Shown here: positions 51,358-61,198 of the stretch, in pieces
Numbering within the stretch: the first letter of the stretch is position 1
Layout: every line of letters begins with the position of its first letter
Assembly: GCA_963835855.1 (NCBI GenBank)
Contig: CAWIHA010000040.1
Span: 5,536 to 69,535 of the forward strand
Direction of reading: 5' to 3'
From: CAWIHA01 sp963835855
GTDB lineage: Bacteria > Acidobacteriota > Terriglobia > Bryobacterales > Bryobacteraceae
Length of the DNA: 64,000 nt
Notes under the pieces: generated by a model
Database searches by the model: none
Told to the model about the DNA's origin: nothing
The model's input: the letters and a program-made list of their open reading frames with translations, nothing else
Made by a program: the position numbers and the translations under genes

Positions 51358-52437
51358 TCAATGGAAATCTTGCGGCCGGGCGATTTCCTCGAGCAGGTCC
51401 GCCGCGTGCGCCGCAGCCAGCGGATGCGCGAAGCGCCGCGCCGCCGCGCCCATGCGCTCCAGGGCGCCCGCGCCGGAAGCGAGCACCCGCACCTCGTCGA
51501 AAAACCGGGAACCGTCGAACTCCCGGTCGAGGACCAGGCGCGCGGCTCCCGCGTTCGCCAGCACCTCGGCGTTGCGGCGCTGGTGATCGTCGGAAGCGAA
51601 TGGAAACGGCACCAGGATCGCGGGCTTGCCCGCGGCGGCCACCTCCGCTACCGCGCCCGCGCCCGAACGGCAAACGATCAAATCCGCCGCCGCGAATGCC
51701 GCCGGCATGTCGTCGATGAACGGCACCACTTCTCCTTCCAAGCCCGTTTCCGCGAACTCCTTTTGAAGCTCCGCGTGGGCCTCCCGGCCGGTCTGATGAA
51801 TGAGCCGGATCGGAAACGCCGCCTTACGGAACAGCGGCCAGCTCTGGCGCGCCGCCTGATTCAGTGTGTGCGAGCCGCGGCTTCCGCCGGTGATGAGCAC
51901 CGTCAGAACACGCTCCCGCGGCTTCGGCCGGATCGCAAAAAACTCCGGGCGCACCGGCAAGCTGGTCAGCTCAGTTTTGCCGCACGGGAAATACCGCGCA
52001 GCCTCCTCAAAAGTGAGCAGCGCGCGCGCGGCCAGTCGGCCCATCCAGCGGTTGGTCATGCCCGGCACCGCATTCGGTTCCATCAGCACCATCGGGATGC
52101 GCCGCATCCACGCGGCCAGCATCACCGGACCGGCGGCATATCCGCCCATGCTGAAGACCGCCGCGGGCCTCCACCGGCCCATTTCACGCGCGAGCCGGAG
52201 CGTGCTCCTGGGCAGTTGCCACAACGTGCGCAGTGTCTGCGCCGCCCCGACGCGCTTCAAGCCGCCGATCGCGATCCACTCTATTGGAAACCCGGCCGTA
52301 GGCACAAGCGTTGCCTCGAGGCCTGTGGGCGTCCCCACGAAGAGCGGTTCATGCCCGCGCCTTCGCAACTCCCGGGCAACCGCGAGAGCCGGAATCACGT
52401 GCCCACCCGTGCCACCGCCCGCCATCAAAAATTTCAT
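51358..52437 (-). CDS. murG: Undecaprenyldiphospho-muramoylpentapeptide GlcNAc transferase
   Basis: The protein is 359 aa of the GT28 family. It has 'MAGGGTGGHVIPALAVAREL' (lipid I-facing loop), 'SMGGYAAGPVMLAAW' and 'LITGGSRGSHTLNQ'. It converts lipid I to lipid II at the inner face of the membrane. Its ATG overlaps the stop of a 28-codon ORF that was created by a duplication at the ftsW end. Confidence 0.96.
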   Translation of the reverse strand: MKFLMAGGGTGGHVIPALAVARELRRRGHEPLFVGTPTGLEATLVPTAGFPIEWIAIGGLKRVGAAQTLRTLWQLPRSTLRLAREMGRWRPAAVFSMGGYAAGPVMLAAWMRRIPMVLMEPNAVPGMTNRWMGRLAARALLTFEEAARYFPCGKTELTSLPVRPEFFAIRPKPRERVLTVLITGGSRGSHTLNQAARQSWPLFRKAAFPIRLIHQTGREAHAELQKEFAETGLEGEVVPFIDDMPAAFAAADLIVCRSGAGAVAEVAAAGKPAILVPFPFASDDHQRRNAEVLANAGAARLVLDREFDGSRFFDEVRVLASGAGALERMGAAARRFAHPLAAAHAADLLEEIARPQDFH

Positions 52438-52454
52438 CCCGCCTGCTCGCTCAC
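52432..52454. repeat. 23-bp direct repeat, copy 1 (murG start)
   Basis: The 23 bases are identical to 52515-52537. They include the murG start codon and the stop of the small ORF. The offset between copies is 83 bp. Confidence 0.9.
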
Positions 52455-52520
52455 GAGGCCCGCCTCCTGATTCGTATGCGCGAACGCGCCTCCGCGTAAT
52501 TGGTTCGGTGCTGGTTTCAT
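52434..52520 (-). CDS. 28-aa duplication-derived ORF between ftsW and murG
   Basis: The frame starts with an ATG overlapping the ftsW stop (ATGA) and ends with a TGA overlapping the murG ATG (ATGA). It reads 'MKPAPNQLRGGAFAHTNQEA' and finishes 'GLVSEQAG', repeating the last six residues of FtsW. It probably serves to keep translational coupling across the duplicated segment and need not make a functional peptide. Confidence 0.4.
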   Translation of the reverse strand: MKPAPNQLRGGAFAHTNQEAGLVSEQAG

Positions 52521-52537
52521 CCCGCCTGCTCGCTCAC
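52515..52537. repeat. 23-bp direct repeat, copy 2 (ftsW end)
   Basis: These bases encode the FtsW C-terminal 'VSEQAG' and stop on the minus strand. They are identical to the copy at the murG start. Together the copies mark an 83-bp tandem-type duplication. Confidence 0.9.
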
Positions 52538-53655
52538 AGAGAGGAGCATGCCCAGCGAGATCAGCGTGCTCAACAGCGAACTGCCGCCATAGCTGATCAT
52601 CGGCAGGGGAATGCCCTTCGTCGGCGCCATCCCGAGCACGACGCTCATATTCATCAGTGCCTGAACGACAATCATCGTGGTCACGCCGAGCGCCAGGTAA
52701 CGGCCAAAGTCGTCCGGCGTGGCGCGCACGAGCTGGAGCCCGCGCCATAGAATCACGAGGAATAGCATCACGACCGCGGTGCAGCCGGCTAGCCCGACTC
52801 CTCGCCGATCACCGCGTAAATAAAATCCGTGTGCGCTTCCGGCAAATAGAACAGCTTCTGCTTCCCCTCCATCAGGCCCAGGCCGAAGATGCCGCCGCTG
52901 CCCACCGCGATCTTCGACTGGCGCAGGTGATAGCTGGGGTCACGGTTGTAGGGTGACTGGCGCAGATAATCCTTGACCTTCCCGCCCCAGGCGAAGCGCT
53001 CGAGCGTCTTGTATTCGGGATCGAAGAAGCCCAAGAAGCGCACCAGGCGATACGGCTTGGCAGCGACCGCGGCGGCCACGCCCATCAGTACCACCGCCAC
53101 TGTGATGCGAATGTACTTGCGGTCTAGGCCGGCGGCATAGAAGACCACCGCCGCCGTAACCACCAGGACCGCCGCAGTTCCCAGGTCCGCGATCACCACC
53201 GCAACCGCGAGCGGGACCACCGCGAGCAGCGCCGGCAGCAGTGTGTACCGGTTGTTGATCGCTTTTGCGCGCAATGCCACGAAATAAGCCAAGAAGACGA
53301 TCAATGCGGGTTTGGCGAATTCGGATGGCTGGATGCTCAGCGAGCCAATCCGAAGCCAGCGGTGCGCGCGGGTATCGATGAAGTAGACGGCAATGAGCGC
53401 AGCGAGCACGAGGCCGATAGAGGAGAATGCCCAAGCCGCGGAATTGAACCTCCGGTAATCGGTGTGCTTGAGCACCATCATCACGGCGAACGCTGCGGCG
53501 GCCCAGGCAAGCTGCCGCAAGATGTAGTAGCCGCTGGAACCGAATTTCAGCCGGGCAACGACGGACGATGCGCTGTACACCATCACCAGGCCGAACGCCA
53601 CCAGCCCGATCACCGGCCACAACAGCACCCAATCTGTCTTCACTCGCTGCGCCAT
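52517..53655 (-). CDS. ftsW: Lipid II polymerase FtsW, broken by a one-base frameshift
   Basis: Two frames together give a normal 379-aa SEDS protein. The first (52789-53655) runs from 'DWVLLWPVIGLVAFGLVMVYSAS' to 'HTDFIYAVIGEE'. It then hits TAG at 52789-52791. The other frame continues with 'LAGCTAVVMLFLVILWRGLQ' and ends 'GIPLPMISYGGSSLLSTLISLGMLLSVSEQAG', which includes the conserved 'PxPFxSYGGSS'-like motif. One extra base in the short G-run at 52793-52795 restores the frame. FtsW is essential, so a sequence error is the likeliest explanation. It polymerises glycan strands with FtsI. Confidence 0.88.
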
Positions 53656-53657
53656 AA

Positions 53658-54998
53658 TCAGAACCTCGGCTCCAATCGCGCAACCAGCTCTTTGAAAACG
53701 CGGCCGCGGTGCTCGTAGTTGTCAAACTGATCGAAGCTGGCGCAGGCCGGCGCCAGCAGGATGGTGTCGCCGGGCTCGGCTTCGCGCCAGGCCAGGTGGA
53801 CCGCCTCGGCGAGCGTGCCCGCCTGGATCAGGCGCACTGAGCCGCCCAAATGCGAGGCGATCTTGGGAGCGGCGGCGCCGATCAGCAGCGCGGCTTTGGC
53901 TTTCGCGGCCAGCCGTTTCTTGAGCACTGTGTAATCGCTGCCCTTGTCCTTGCCGCCCAAAATGATCCAGAGCGGGCTATCAAACGCGTCGATCGATTTC
54001 AGCGTCGCGTCCACGTTGGTCGCTTTCGAATCGTTATAGAAATCGACGCCGTAGAGCTTGCGCACGAATTCGATGCGATGCTCGACGCCAGGGAAGGTCC
54101 GCACGGCGGTGGCAATCCGTCCGAACCCCGCGCCCGCCAAATGCGCCGCTGCTGCCGCCGCCAGGGTATTTTCGACGTTGTGCCGCCCCCGCAGCGGAAT
54201 TTCGCGGATCGCCAGGAACGGTGTGGCGTCGAAAAAGAGCCGTTCCGTGTCGGCATAGAGACCGGGCTCGAGCGCGCGCACCGTGCTGAACCAAACTGGT
54301 GTTGCACGGGTGCTGTTGGCATAGGCGGCGCAGGCCGCATCGTCCGCGTTCAGCACAGCAAAATCGCCGGGGCATTGGGTTTCGAACAAGCGCCCTTTCG
54401 CGGAGGCGTAATTCTCGAATGTGTGGTGGCGATCGAGGTGGTCCGGAGTCACGTTGATGCACACGGCAATGTGCGCACGGAAATGCTCGATCGTTTCCAG
54501 TTGGAAGCTCGAAAGCTCGAGCACATTCCACTGGTCCGGGCGCGACGAAGCGATCATCGCGGTAACCGGCTTTCCGATATTGCCGCCCACTTGGACCGGG
54601 ATGCCGCATTCGCCGAGGATGTGGCCGACGAGCGCGGTCGTGGTCGTTTTTCCGTTCGAGCCCGTCACGCCGATCGTGCTTCCTTCGAGGAAGTAACTCG
54701 CGAGCTCCACCTCACCGAGAACCTTGATTCCGCTGGCGTGCGCGGACTCTAGTTCCGGCAAATCGGCCGGAACGCCGGGCGAGATCACGATCCAGTCCGC
54801 GCCCTGGAATGCGGCGGGCGATTGCGGCACGAACTCAATGGCGAGCCTCAGGAGCGTCTCGCCGGCTCCCTTCAGTTCCGCGAGCGGTTTCGAATCCGTG
54901 GCGCGCACCCGGGCGCCGCGCCCGGCCAGGAATTCCGCCACCGCGAGGCCCGACTGCGCCATGCCAACGACCAAAACGTTTGCGCCCGCGATCTGCAT
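53658..54998 (-). CDS. murD: UDP-N-acetylmuramoylalanine--D-glutamate ligase
   Basis: The protein is 446 aa. The N-terminal Rossmann domain ('NVLVVGMAQSGLAVAEFLAGRG') is followed by the ATP loop 'GVTGSNGKTTTTALVGHIL', then 'VCINVTPDHLDRH' and 'FYNDSKATNVDATL'. It adds D-Glu to UDP-MurNAc-L-Ala. It ends two bases before ftsW. Confidence 0.96.
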   Translation of the reverse strand: MQIAGANVLVVGMAQSGLAVAEFLAGRGARVRATDSKPLAELKGAGETLLRLAIEFVPQSPAAFQGADWIVISPGVPADLPELESAHASGIKVLGEVELASYFLEGSTIGVTGSNGKTTTTALVGHILGECGIPVQVGGNIGKPVTAMIASSRPDQWNVLELSSFQLETIEHFRAHIAVCINVTPDHLDRHHTFENYASAKGRLFETQCPGDFAVLNADDAACAAYANSTRATPVWFSTVRALEPGLYADTERLFFDATPFLAIREIPLRGRHNVENTLAAAAAAHLAGAGFGRIATAVRTFPGVEHRIEFVRKLYGVDFYNDSKATNVDATLKSIDAFDSPLWIILGGKDKGSDYTVLKKRLAAKAKAALLIGAAAPKIASHLGGSVRLIQAGTLAEAVHLAWREAEPGDTILLAPACASFDQFDNYEHRGRVFKELVARLEPRF

Positions 54999-55001
54999 TC
55001 G

Positions 55002-56138
55002 TTACCTCAGCTTCAGCGTAGTCAGCGCGAACAGCGCCATGACCAGCCCGGTGATCCAGAACCGCACGATAATCTTCGATTCGGTCCAGCCAAGCGCTTC
55101 GAAATGATGGTGCAGCGGTGCCATCTTGAAGACGCGCTTGCCGCCGCGCAGCTTGTAGCTTGCCACTTGCAAGATGACCGAGACGGCTTCGAGTACGTAC
55201 ACGCCGCCGATGAATACCAGCAGGATCTCCTGCTTGATCAGGACCGCGATCACACCCATACTTCCGCCGAGCGCCAGCGATCCGACATCGCCCATGAAGA
55301 TCTGCGCCGGGTGCGCGTTGTACCAGAGGAACCCGAGCGATGCGCCGGTCGTCGCGCCGCAGAAGATCGTCAGCTCGGAAGCGCCGGGCAGCCGCTGCAG
55401 ATCCAGGTACTTCGCGAACTCGGCGTGCCCGCTGGTGTAAGTGAGAATGGTCATCGCTCCGGCGGCAATCACCATAAGCCCGATGGCTAGGCCATCCAAA
55501 CCGTCGGTTAGGTTCACGGCGTTTGAGCTGCCCACCAGCACAAACATCACGAACAGGAAGAAGAATGTGAACGTGAAGATGTACGTGACCGGATTGCCGA
55601 GCAGCCCATCGATCATCAGGCTCGGCTTGAACTGCTTGAAGAACGGCACGTTCATCGCCGTCGAGTACGCGCCATGCGCGCGCAGGCCGAGCAGGAACCC
55701 GCCGATGATTAAGGCCACAATGCACTGCGCCGCCAGCTTCCGCCGGCCCGATATGCCCAGGTTCTCCTTCTTTCGGATTTTTGCGTAGTCGTCCCAGAAG
55801 CCGATCGCGCCGAAGCTCAGGATGCCGAACAACGCGATCCAGACGTACAGATTCGACAGGTTCGTCCAGAGCAGCGTCGGAACGACTATGGAGATGACGA
55901 TCAGCACGCCGCCCATCGTCGGCGTGCCCGCCTTCTTCTGATGGGACTGGGGGCCTTCCTCGCGAATCTGCTGCCCGATTTGGAATGCCCGGAGTTTCGC
56001 GATGAGCCACGGCCCAAGCGCCAGGCACAGGAATAACGCCGTCAGGCTGGCGAACGCGGTTCGGAAAGTTGCATAGCGGAACACCCGGAACGGGCTGAAG
56101 TGGGGATACAACCGTTCGTAAAAAAGCCAATAGAACAT
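55002..56138 (-). CDS. mraY: Phospho-MurNAc-pentapeptide translocase MraY
   Basis: The protein is 378 aa with ten membrane helices. The conserved motifs 'SHQKKAGTPTMGG', 'GFWDDYAKIRKKENLG', 'NAVNLTDGLDGLAIG' (catalytic Asp residues) and 'MAPLHHHFEALGW' (His loop) are all present. It transfers phospho-MurNAc-pentapeptide to undecaprenyl phosphate to make lipid I. It is three bases from murD. Confidence 0.97.
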   Translation of the reverse strand: MFYWLFYERLYPHFSPFRVFRYATFRTAFASLTALFLCLALGPWLIAKLRAFQIGQQIREEGPQSHQKKAGTPTMGGVLIVISIVVPTLLWTNLSNLYVWIALFGILSFGAIGFWDDYAKIRKKENLGISGRRKLAAQCIVALIIGGFLLGLRAHGAYSTAMNVPFFKQFKPSLMIDGLLGNPVTYIFTFTFFFLFVMFVLVGSSNAVNLTDGLDGLAIGLMVIAAGAMTILTYTSGHAEFAKYLDLQRLPGASELTIFCGATTGASLGFLWYNAHPAQIFMGDVGSLALGGSMGVIAVLIKQEILLVFIGGVYVLEAVSVILQVASYKLRGGKRVFKMAPLHHHFEALGWTESKIIVRFWITGLVMALFALTTLKLR

Positions 56139-56208
56139 TCGATCAACACTCTCCGGGGCGAGGCATGTGCCACGCTCGCCCTTCGCTCTAACTTTTCCGG
56201 AAACGATC

Positions 56209-57606
56209 TTAGGACCGTTTCACGGTCCGGGCGGCCGGCCGCCGCAGGCGCCGGCCGCGCGGTTCGCACTCCAAAAACTTCTCCAGGGCCCTCTCGACAT
56301 GTATACCGCGCGAGCCCTTGAATAGCACCGCGTCGCCTTCTCTTGTCATGCCGCCGAGCAGCGCGCCGGCTTCGGCGGGATCTTCAAAAAAAAACGCGGC
56401 GCCGGCCGGTAATCCCGACCGGACAGCCTCATCCACCAACTCACGAGCTGCGCCGCGAATCCCGACGAGCACATCAATCCCGCACTCGGCGGCGTAACGG
56501 CCTGCGTCGCGGTGCAGGGGTTCGGACCAACAGCCCAGTTCGAGCATCTCCCCAAGCACGGCAAAACGCCGCCGCGCCGGTATCGCCCGCAGCACGTCCA
56601 GCATCGAGCGGACCGCCTCCGGGTTCGAGTTGTAGCAATCGTTCAAAACCGTGATGCCATGAAAGACGAAGCGCTCACCCCGCATCTCGCCCGGTGCGAG
56701 TGAGCGGACCGCGCCGGCGAGCCGCGGGGGCTCAATCCCAAATACGCGCGCGACTGCGATACCTGCGAGCAGATTCATCAAGCCGTGCCGGCCCAGGAAA
56801 CAGGTTTCAAATTCCGTTCCCTCGACGCGGAAGCGAATGCCCTCGGCGTGATATTCCACGTGCTCGGGGCGCACATCCGCGGCGGCATCGATCGCGAACG
56901 TTACCGTCCGTCCCCGATGTGCCTCGCTGAAACGCGCCACGCGCGAATCATCCGCGTTCAGGACCGCAACGCCCCCGGGCGATAGCGCTTCGATCAGCTC
57001 CCGTTTGGCCGCCGCCACTTCGTCCACCGAACGGAAAAATTCGGCATGGGCGAAACCGGCGTTTGTTACTACCCCGATGGTTGGCCGCGCGATCCCTGCC
57101 AGGCGATGGATCTCGCCCGGATGGTTCATGCCGATCTCGATTACCGCGACGCGCGCACCCTCAGGCAGCCGCAAGAGCGACAGCGGCAGGCCGATGTGGT
57201 TATTGAGATTGCCGATCGTTTTGCCTACCGGCATCGCGACCGAGAGCAACTGCGCGATCGCTTCCTTCGTGGTGGTCTTGCCTGCGCTGCCGGTGATGGC
57301 GACGACCTCATGGGGCCAGCGGCTGCGTGCCCACGAGGCCAGCCGTTCGAGTGCTTCGAGAGCGCTCTTCACCAGGAACGTATTCGGGCAACCGGCTACA
57401 GGGCGCTCGACGATGGCGGCGACGGCGCCCTTACGGAATGCATCTTCGACGAAGCAGTGGCCGTCGTAATTCGGACCGGGCAGCGCGAAAAACAAATCGC
57501 CGGGTTGGATGGTGCGCGAATCGGTGCTCCAACCGGAGACTCGCGCCATGGCCGTCGGCGCCTCGAGGCCGAGCGCCTGCGCTACGTCCTGGAGGTCCGC
57601 GGTCAT
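56209..57606 (-). CDS. murF: UDP-MurNAc-tripeptide--D-alanyl-D-alanine ligase
   Basis: The protein is 465 aa. 'VSGWSTDSRTIQPGDLFFALPG' is the N-terminal uridine-binding region; 'VVAITGSAGKTTTKEAIAQLL' is the ATP loop and 'NDCYNSNPEAVRSMLDVL' is typical of MurF. It adds D-Ala-D-Ala. It overlaps murE by four bases. The 70-bp gap to mraY contains GGAGAG before the mraY start. Confidence 0.96.
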   Translation of the reverse strand: MTADLQDVAQALGLEAPTAMARVSGWSTDSRTIQPGDLFFALPGPNYDGHCFVEDAFRKGAVAAIVERPVAGCPNTFLVKSALEALERLASWARSRWPHEVVAITGSAGKTTTKEAIAQLLSVAMPVGKTIGNLNNHIGLPLSLLRLPEGARVAVIEIGMNHPGEIHRLAGIARPTIGVVTNAGFAHAEFFRSVDEVAAAKRELIEALSPGGVAVLNADDSRVARFSEAHRGRTVTFAIDAAADVRPEHVEYHAEGIRFRVEGTEFETCFLGRHGLMNLLAGIAVARVFGIEPPRLAGAVRSLAPGEMRGERFVFHGITVLNDCYNSNPEAVRSMLDVLRAIPARRRFAVLGEMLELGCWSEPLHRDAGRYAAECGIDVLVGIRGAARELVDEAVRSGLPAGAAFFFEDPAEAGALLGGMTREGDAVLFKGSRGIHVERALEKFLECEPRGRRLRRPAARTVKRS

Positions 57607-59081
57607 TCCTTTTCCGCTCCATAGCCGAGGCTGCGCAGCACCTTGCGCGCGACGTTGCGATCGTCAAAGGCAATCATCCGATCCTGCAAGATCTGATACG
57701 TTTCGTGTCCCTTGCCCGCCAGGATCACAAGGTCGCCCGGCTGCGCCCGTTCGATTGCCAGCCGGATGGCCTTCTCGCGATCAGGCTCGGTGACGTGCGA
57801 GACATCGTGGCGCCGAAGGCCGACCAGCGCGTCGTTGATGATCGCAAGCGGATCTTCCGAGCGCGGGTTGTCCGACGTCAGCACCACGAAATCGCTCAAC
57901 TCGGCGGCTGCTTCGCCCATCAGCGGCCGCTTGGTGCGGTCGCGGTCGCCGCCGCAGCCGAACAACGTGATGATGCGGCCCGGCTTGAGCGCCCGTGCGA
58001 CTGAAATGACGTTCCGCAGCGCGTCGTCGGTGTGCGCGTAATCGACGACGACCGCGAACGGCTGGCCCGCTTCGACCTTCTCGAAGCGCCCAGGCACGGC
58101 CTGGCACCCGGCGATTCCGCGCGCGATTACCTCGGGCGCAATCCCGTAGGTCAGCGCGGCGCAGCAGGCCGAGAGAATGTTGTAGATATTCATGCGGCCG
58201 GGCAGGGGAGACGCGACGGACAGGCGCTCGCTTCCATACTGCACGTCGAAGCGCAGCCCCTCGAAACCCGACTGGATATTCGATGCACGTACCGGCGCGC
58301 TGCCCTCGATGCCGTACCACGATACCTCGGCTGTCGCGGGCGGCTTGATCGCGTGTGCGTACGGATCGTCATAGTTGAGCACGATGAACGGGGGAGGTGG
58401 CGCCCCGGCGCCCTCGAACAGCAGGCGCTTTGCGGCGAAATACTCGTCCATCGTGTGGTGGAAGTCCAGATGGTCTCGCGTCAAGTTCGAAAAGACCGCG
58501 GTATGAAAGCGGATGCCGTACACCCGGGAGAGCGCCAGCGCGTGGGACGACACTTCCATTGTGACATGCGTTCCGCCGGCCTGGCGCGTTTCGGAAAACA
58601 CGCGGAAGATGTCGAGCGACTCAGGCGTCGTGTTCACGGCCGGAGCGGTCCGTCCCGCGATGCGGCATTCGATGGTGCCCATGAGTGCGGTGGTGCAGCC
58701 GGCCGCGCGCAGGATCGAATCGATCAGGTACGCTGTCGTCGTTTTGCCGTTTGTGCCGGTAATGCCGGTAATGGCTAGCTCGTTGTCTGGGCAGCCGTAG
58801 AATTGCCGCGCGGCGATGGCCAGCGCGCGCCGCCCATGCGCGACCTGGATACAGTTGCCGCCAAAATCCTCAGGCGGCGGAGATTCGCTGACCACCGCGA
58901 TTGCTCCGCGGCCAACCGCCTGCTGCGCGAACGCGCGGCCATCCGACTTCTGGCCCGGGAATGCGAAGAAGAGAAAGCCGGGCCCTACCTTGCGCGAATC
59001 GTAAGCCAAGCCTTTGACTTTAGCGCCGGCCAGCGGCTCCGGAACCCCGGCGCCCCCCAGAATCTTTTGAACCGTCGTCAT
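57603..59081 (-). CDS. murE: UDP-MurNAc-L-Ala-D-Glu--2,6-diaminopimelate ligase
   Basis: The protein is 492 aa. The ATP loop is 'ITGITGTNGKTTTAYLIDSIL'. The amino-acid-selecting motif reads 'SDNPRSEDP'; DNPR is the meso-diaminopimelate type, so this organism's peptidoglycan is predicted to contain meso-DAP. 'VDYAHTDDALRNVI' is also conserved. It overlaps ftsI and murF by four bases each. Confidence 0.96.
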   Translation of the reverse strand: MTTVQKILGGAGVPEPLAGAKVKGLAYDSRKVGPGFLFFAFPGQKSDGRAFAQQAVGRGAIAVVSESPPPEDFGGNCIQVAHGRRALAIAARQFYGCPDNELAITGITGTNGKTTTAYLIDSILRAAGCTTALMGTIECRIAGRTAPAVNTTPESLDIFRVFSETRQAGGTHVTMEVSSHALALSRVYGIRFHTAVFSNLTRDHLDFHHTMDEYFAAKRLLFEGAGAPPPPFIVLNYDDPYAHAIKPPATAEVSWYGIEGSAPVRASNIQSGFEGLRFDVQYGSERLSVASPLPGRMNIYNILSACCAALTYGIAPEVIARGIAGCQAVPGRFEKVEAGQPFAVVVDYAHTDDALRNVISVARALKPGRIITLFGCGGDRDRTKRPLMGEAAAELSDFVVLTSDNPRSEDPLAIINDALVGLRRHDVSHVTEPDREKAIRLAIERAQPGDLVILAGKGHETYQILQDRMIAFDDRNVARKVLRSLGYGAEKE

Positions 59082-61162
59082 TGGAATCGCACCCGCACGC
59101 GCTCGCCGGGATTGAGAAGACTGCCGGGCGCGGGCGCCTGAGCCTGGGCGATGCCGCTGCCCACCACGTCAACCGGAATGCCGCTGGCGAGCGACTCCGT
59201 GAGCACGGCCCGCAGCGTCTTCCCCTGGAAACTTGGGACGGTTGTGCCGTCAGCGATGATCTGCGGCGCCGGTGCGGCGGGTATCGCCGGCTCGGGCGCG
59301 GCGGATGCAACCTGCACCGGTGCCAGATCGTCGGGCGGCGCCGCCAGGTCCGCGATGGCGAGGTCGTTCGCGTCGGTCTCGCCGATATCGGGCTCCGGCG
59401 CGGTTTCGGGCAGGTCGCGCGGCACCTCCAGCAGGCGCAGCGTCTCGGTCGCGACCGCTTTGAACACGGGCCCCGCGACCACAGCGCCGAAGAGCTTCGT
59501 CCCGTTCAGCGTGACCGCGATCACCACTGCCGGATTCGTCACCGGCGCGAAGCCCACGAACGAGCCGTTGTAATAGTGCGTGTACCGCCTCGTCTTCACA
59601 TCGAAAATCTGCGCCGAGCCGGTCTTTCCACCCGCCGTGTAACCGGGTGGCCGCAAGCCCCTGCCGGTGCCGCGCAATACCACGCCCTCCATCATCTGGC
59701 GCATGGTGATGGCTGTTTCCGGCTTCAGGATTCGGCGCGGCGGTACGGTCGGCTCGTTTTGCGGCGCGCTGCCCGGACACTGCCGCCGTAATACCAGTCG
59801 CGGTCTCACGAGCACGCCCCCATTGGCGATCGCCGAGCACGCCTGCGCCAGTTGCAGCGCGGTAGTGCTCACCTCGTGGCCCATCGCGACGGATCCGATC
59901 GAGCTCTTGCTCCAGTACTTCAGGCCCCTTACCCGCCCGGACGATTCGGCCGGCAGCGGAATCCCCGTCCGCTCGCCAAACCCAAACCTGCGGATGTACT
60001 CGAGCAGGTTCTTCTCTCCAACTCTCAAGCCTATCTGAATCGCGCCGATGTTGCTCGATTTCGCCAGCACATCCGCCATCGAGAGCGTGCCATAGCCGCG
60101 GTGGGCCTCATGAATGACGCGGCCGGCGAGCGTCAGCCGTCCGTGGCCGCAATGGATCCGGCTGTGCGGGCGGAGCCGGGTGCTCTCGAGCGCGGCCGAG
60201 AGCGTCACGATTTTGAAGACCGAGCCGGGCTCGAATGGCACCGAAACGGCGTGATTGAAACGCGCCGAAGCGTTATCGGCCGGTTCGGGCGGCCGGGCGG
60301 GATCGAAGGATGGATAGCTCGCCATCGCCAGGATCTCGCCCGTGTAAGGATTCATCACGATGGCGCTGCCGCTCCAGGCGTGATGCAACTCAGCCGCGGC
60401 CTTTAGCTCGCGCTCGGCGATGAACTGGATCCGCTCGTCGATCGACAGAGTAACGTTCGCGCCGGCCTGGGCCTCATTCGAGGCGAGCGACTCGACCCCG
60501 CGTTGCTGCACGTCGGTCAGCATCCGCACCATGCCGGGGCGCCCGCGAAGCGCGTCATCGAGGGCTTGCTCCAATCCCAGGTTGCCCCTTTCCTGGAAGT
60601 CCACGGTGCCGACTACGTGGCTCGCCAGTGAACCATCGGGATAATACCGTTGACTTTCTTTGCGAAACTCCACCCAATCGAGGTTCAGGCTGCGCAGGCG
60701 CTCGGCTTCCGCGGCGCTGATCTTGCGCTTCACCCAGAGGAAACCCACGCCTTTGGCCTGCTTGCCGAGCCGCCGGTGCTCTTCGAGAGAGCGCTCGATT
60801 TTATCGAGCAGTTCTTGCCGGTCAACCCCGAGCACGCGCGCGAGAATCTCGGCCGCGAGCGGCGGGTCCGGCACGCGTAAGGGATTGATGCAGACGGAAT
60901 CGGCTGGAACGCTCAGCGCGAGCGGGTGGCCCGAACGGTCCAGAATCGCGCCGCGCGGCGCATTGATGCGGATGATCCTTTGCTGTTGCTGATCAGCGAG
61001 TTCCTGGTAGGCGTGGTGCTCGACGACTTCGAGGTACACCAGACGGCAGAGAATCAGTGACGCCCAGAGCAGGGCGGCTATGGCGAGACAGAGCAGCCGG
61101 TTCGCCCTCCGCGCCGTCCCGCCCCCAAGCCCGGGCTCTCGATCCTCCCGCCATCCGTGCAC
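59078..61162 (-). CDS. ftsI: Septal transpeptidase FtsI (PBP3-type) with PASTA domain
   Basis: The protein is 694 aa from a GTG start. One membrane helix (about residues 22-44) precedes the pedestal domain. The transpeptidase motifs are SxxK 'SVFK' (nucleophile Ser314), SxN 'SSN' near 374 and 'KTGS' near 505. A Pro/Ala/Glu/Asp-rich linker and a single C-terminal PASTA-like domain (about 630-694, 'VPSFQGKTLRAVLTES') follow. PASTA domains are typical of Gram-positive PBPs and SpoVD but also occur in acidobacterial FtsI; here it may sense peptidoglycan or stabilise the protein. Confidence 0.94.
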   Translation of the reverse strand: MHGWREDREPGLGGGTARRANRLLCLAIAALLWASLILCRLVYLEVVEHHAYQELADQQQQRIIRINAPRGAILDRSGHPLALSVPADSVCINPLRVPDPPLAAEILARVLGVDRQELLDKIERSLEEHRRLGKQAKGVGFLWVKRKISAAEAERLRSLNLDWVEFRKESQRYYPDGSLASHVVGTVDFQERGNLGLEQALDDALRGRPGMVRMLTDVQQRGVESLASNEAQAGANVTLSIDERIQFIAERELKAAAELHHAWSGSAIVMNPYTGEILAMASYPSFDPARPPEPADNASARFNHAVSVPFEPGSVFKIVTLSAALESTRLRPHSRIHCGHGRLTLAGRVIHEAHRGYGTLSMADVLAKSSNIGAIQIGLRVGEKNLLEYIRRFGFGERTGIPLPAESSGRVRGLKYWSKSSIGSVAMGHEVSTTALQLAQACSAIANGGVLVRPRLVLRRQCPGSAPQNEPTVPPRRILKPETAITMRQMMEGVVLRGTGRGLRPPGYTAGGKTGSAQIFDVKTRRYTHYYNGSFVGFAPVTNPAVVIAVTLNGTKLFGAVVAGPVFKAVATETLRLLEVPRDLPETAPEPDIGETDANDLAIADLAAPPDDLAPVQVASAAPEPAIPAAPAPQIIADGTTVPSFQGKTLRAVLTESLASGIPVDVVGSGIAQAQAPAPGSLLNPGERVRVRFQ

Positions 61163-61198
61163 CTATTCCTCCGCGCCGCTCCGGGCGGATCCGTGTGG

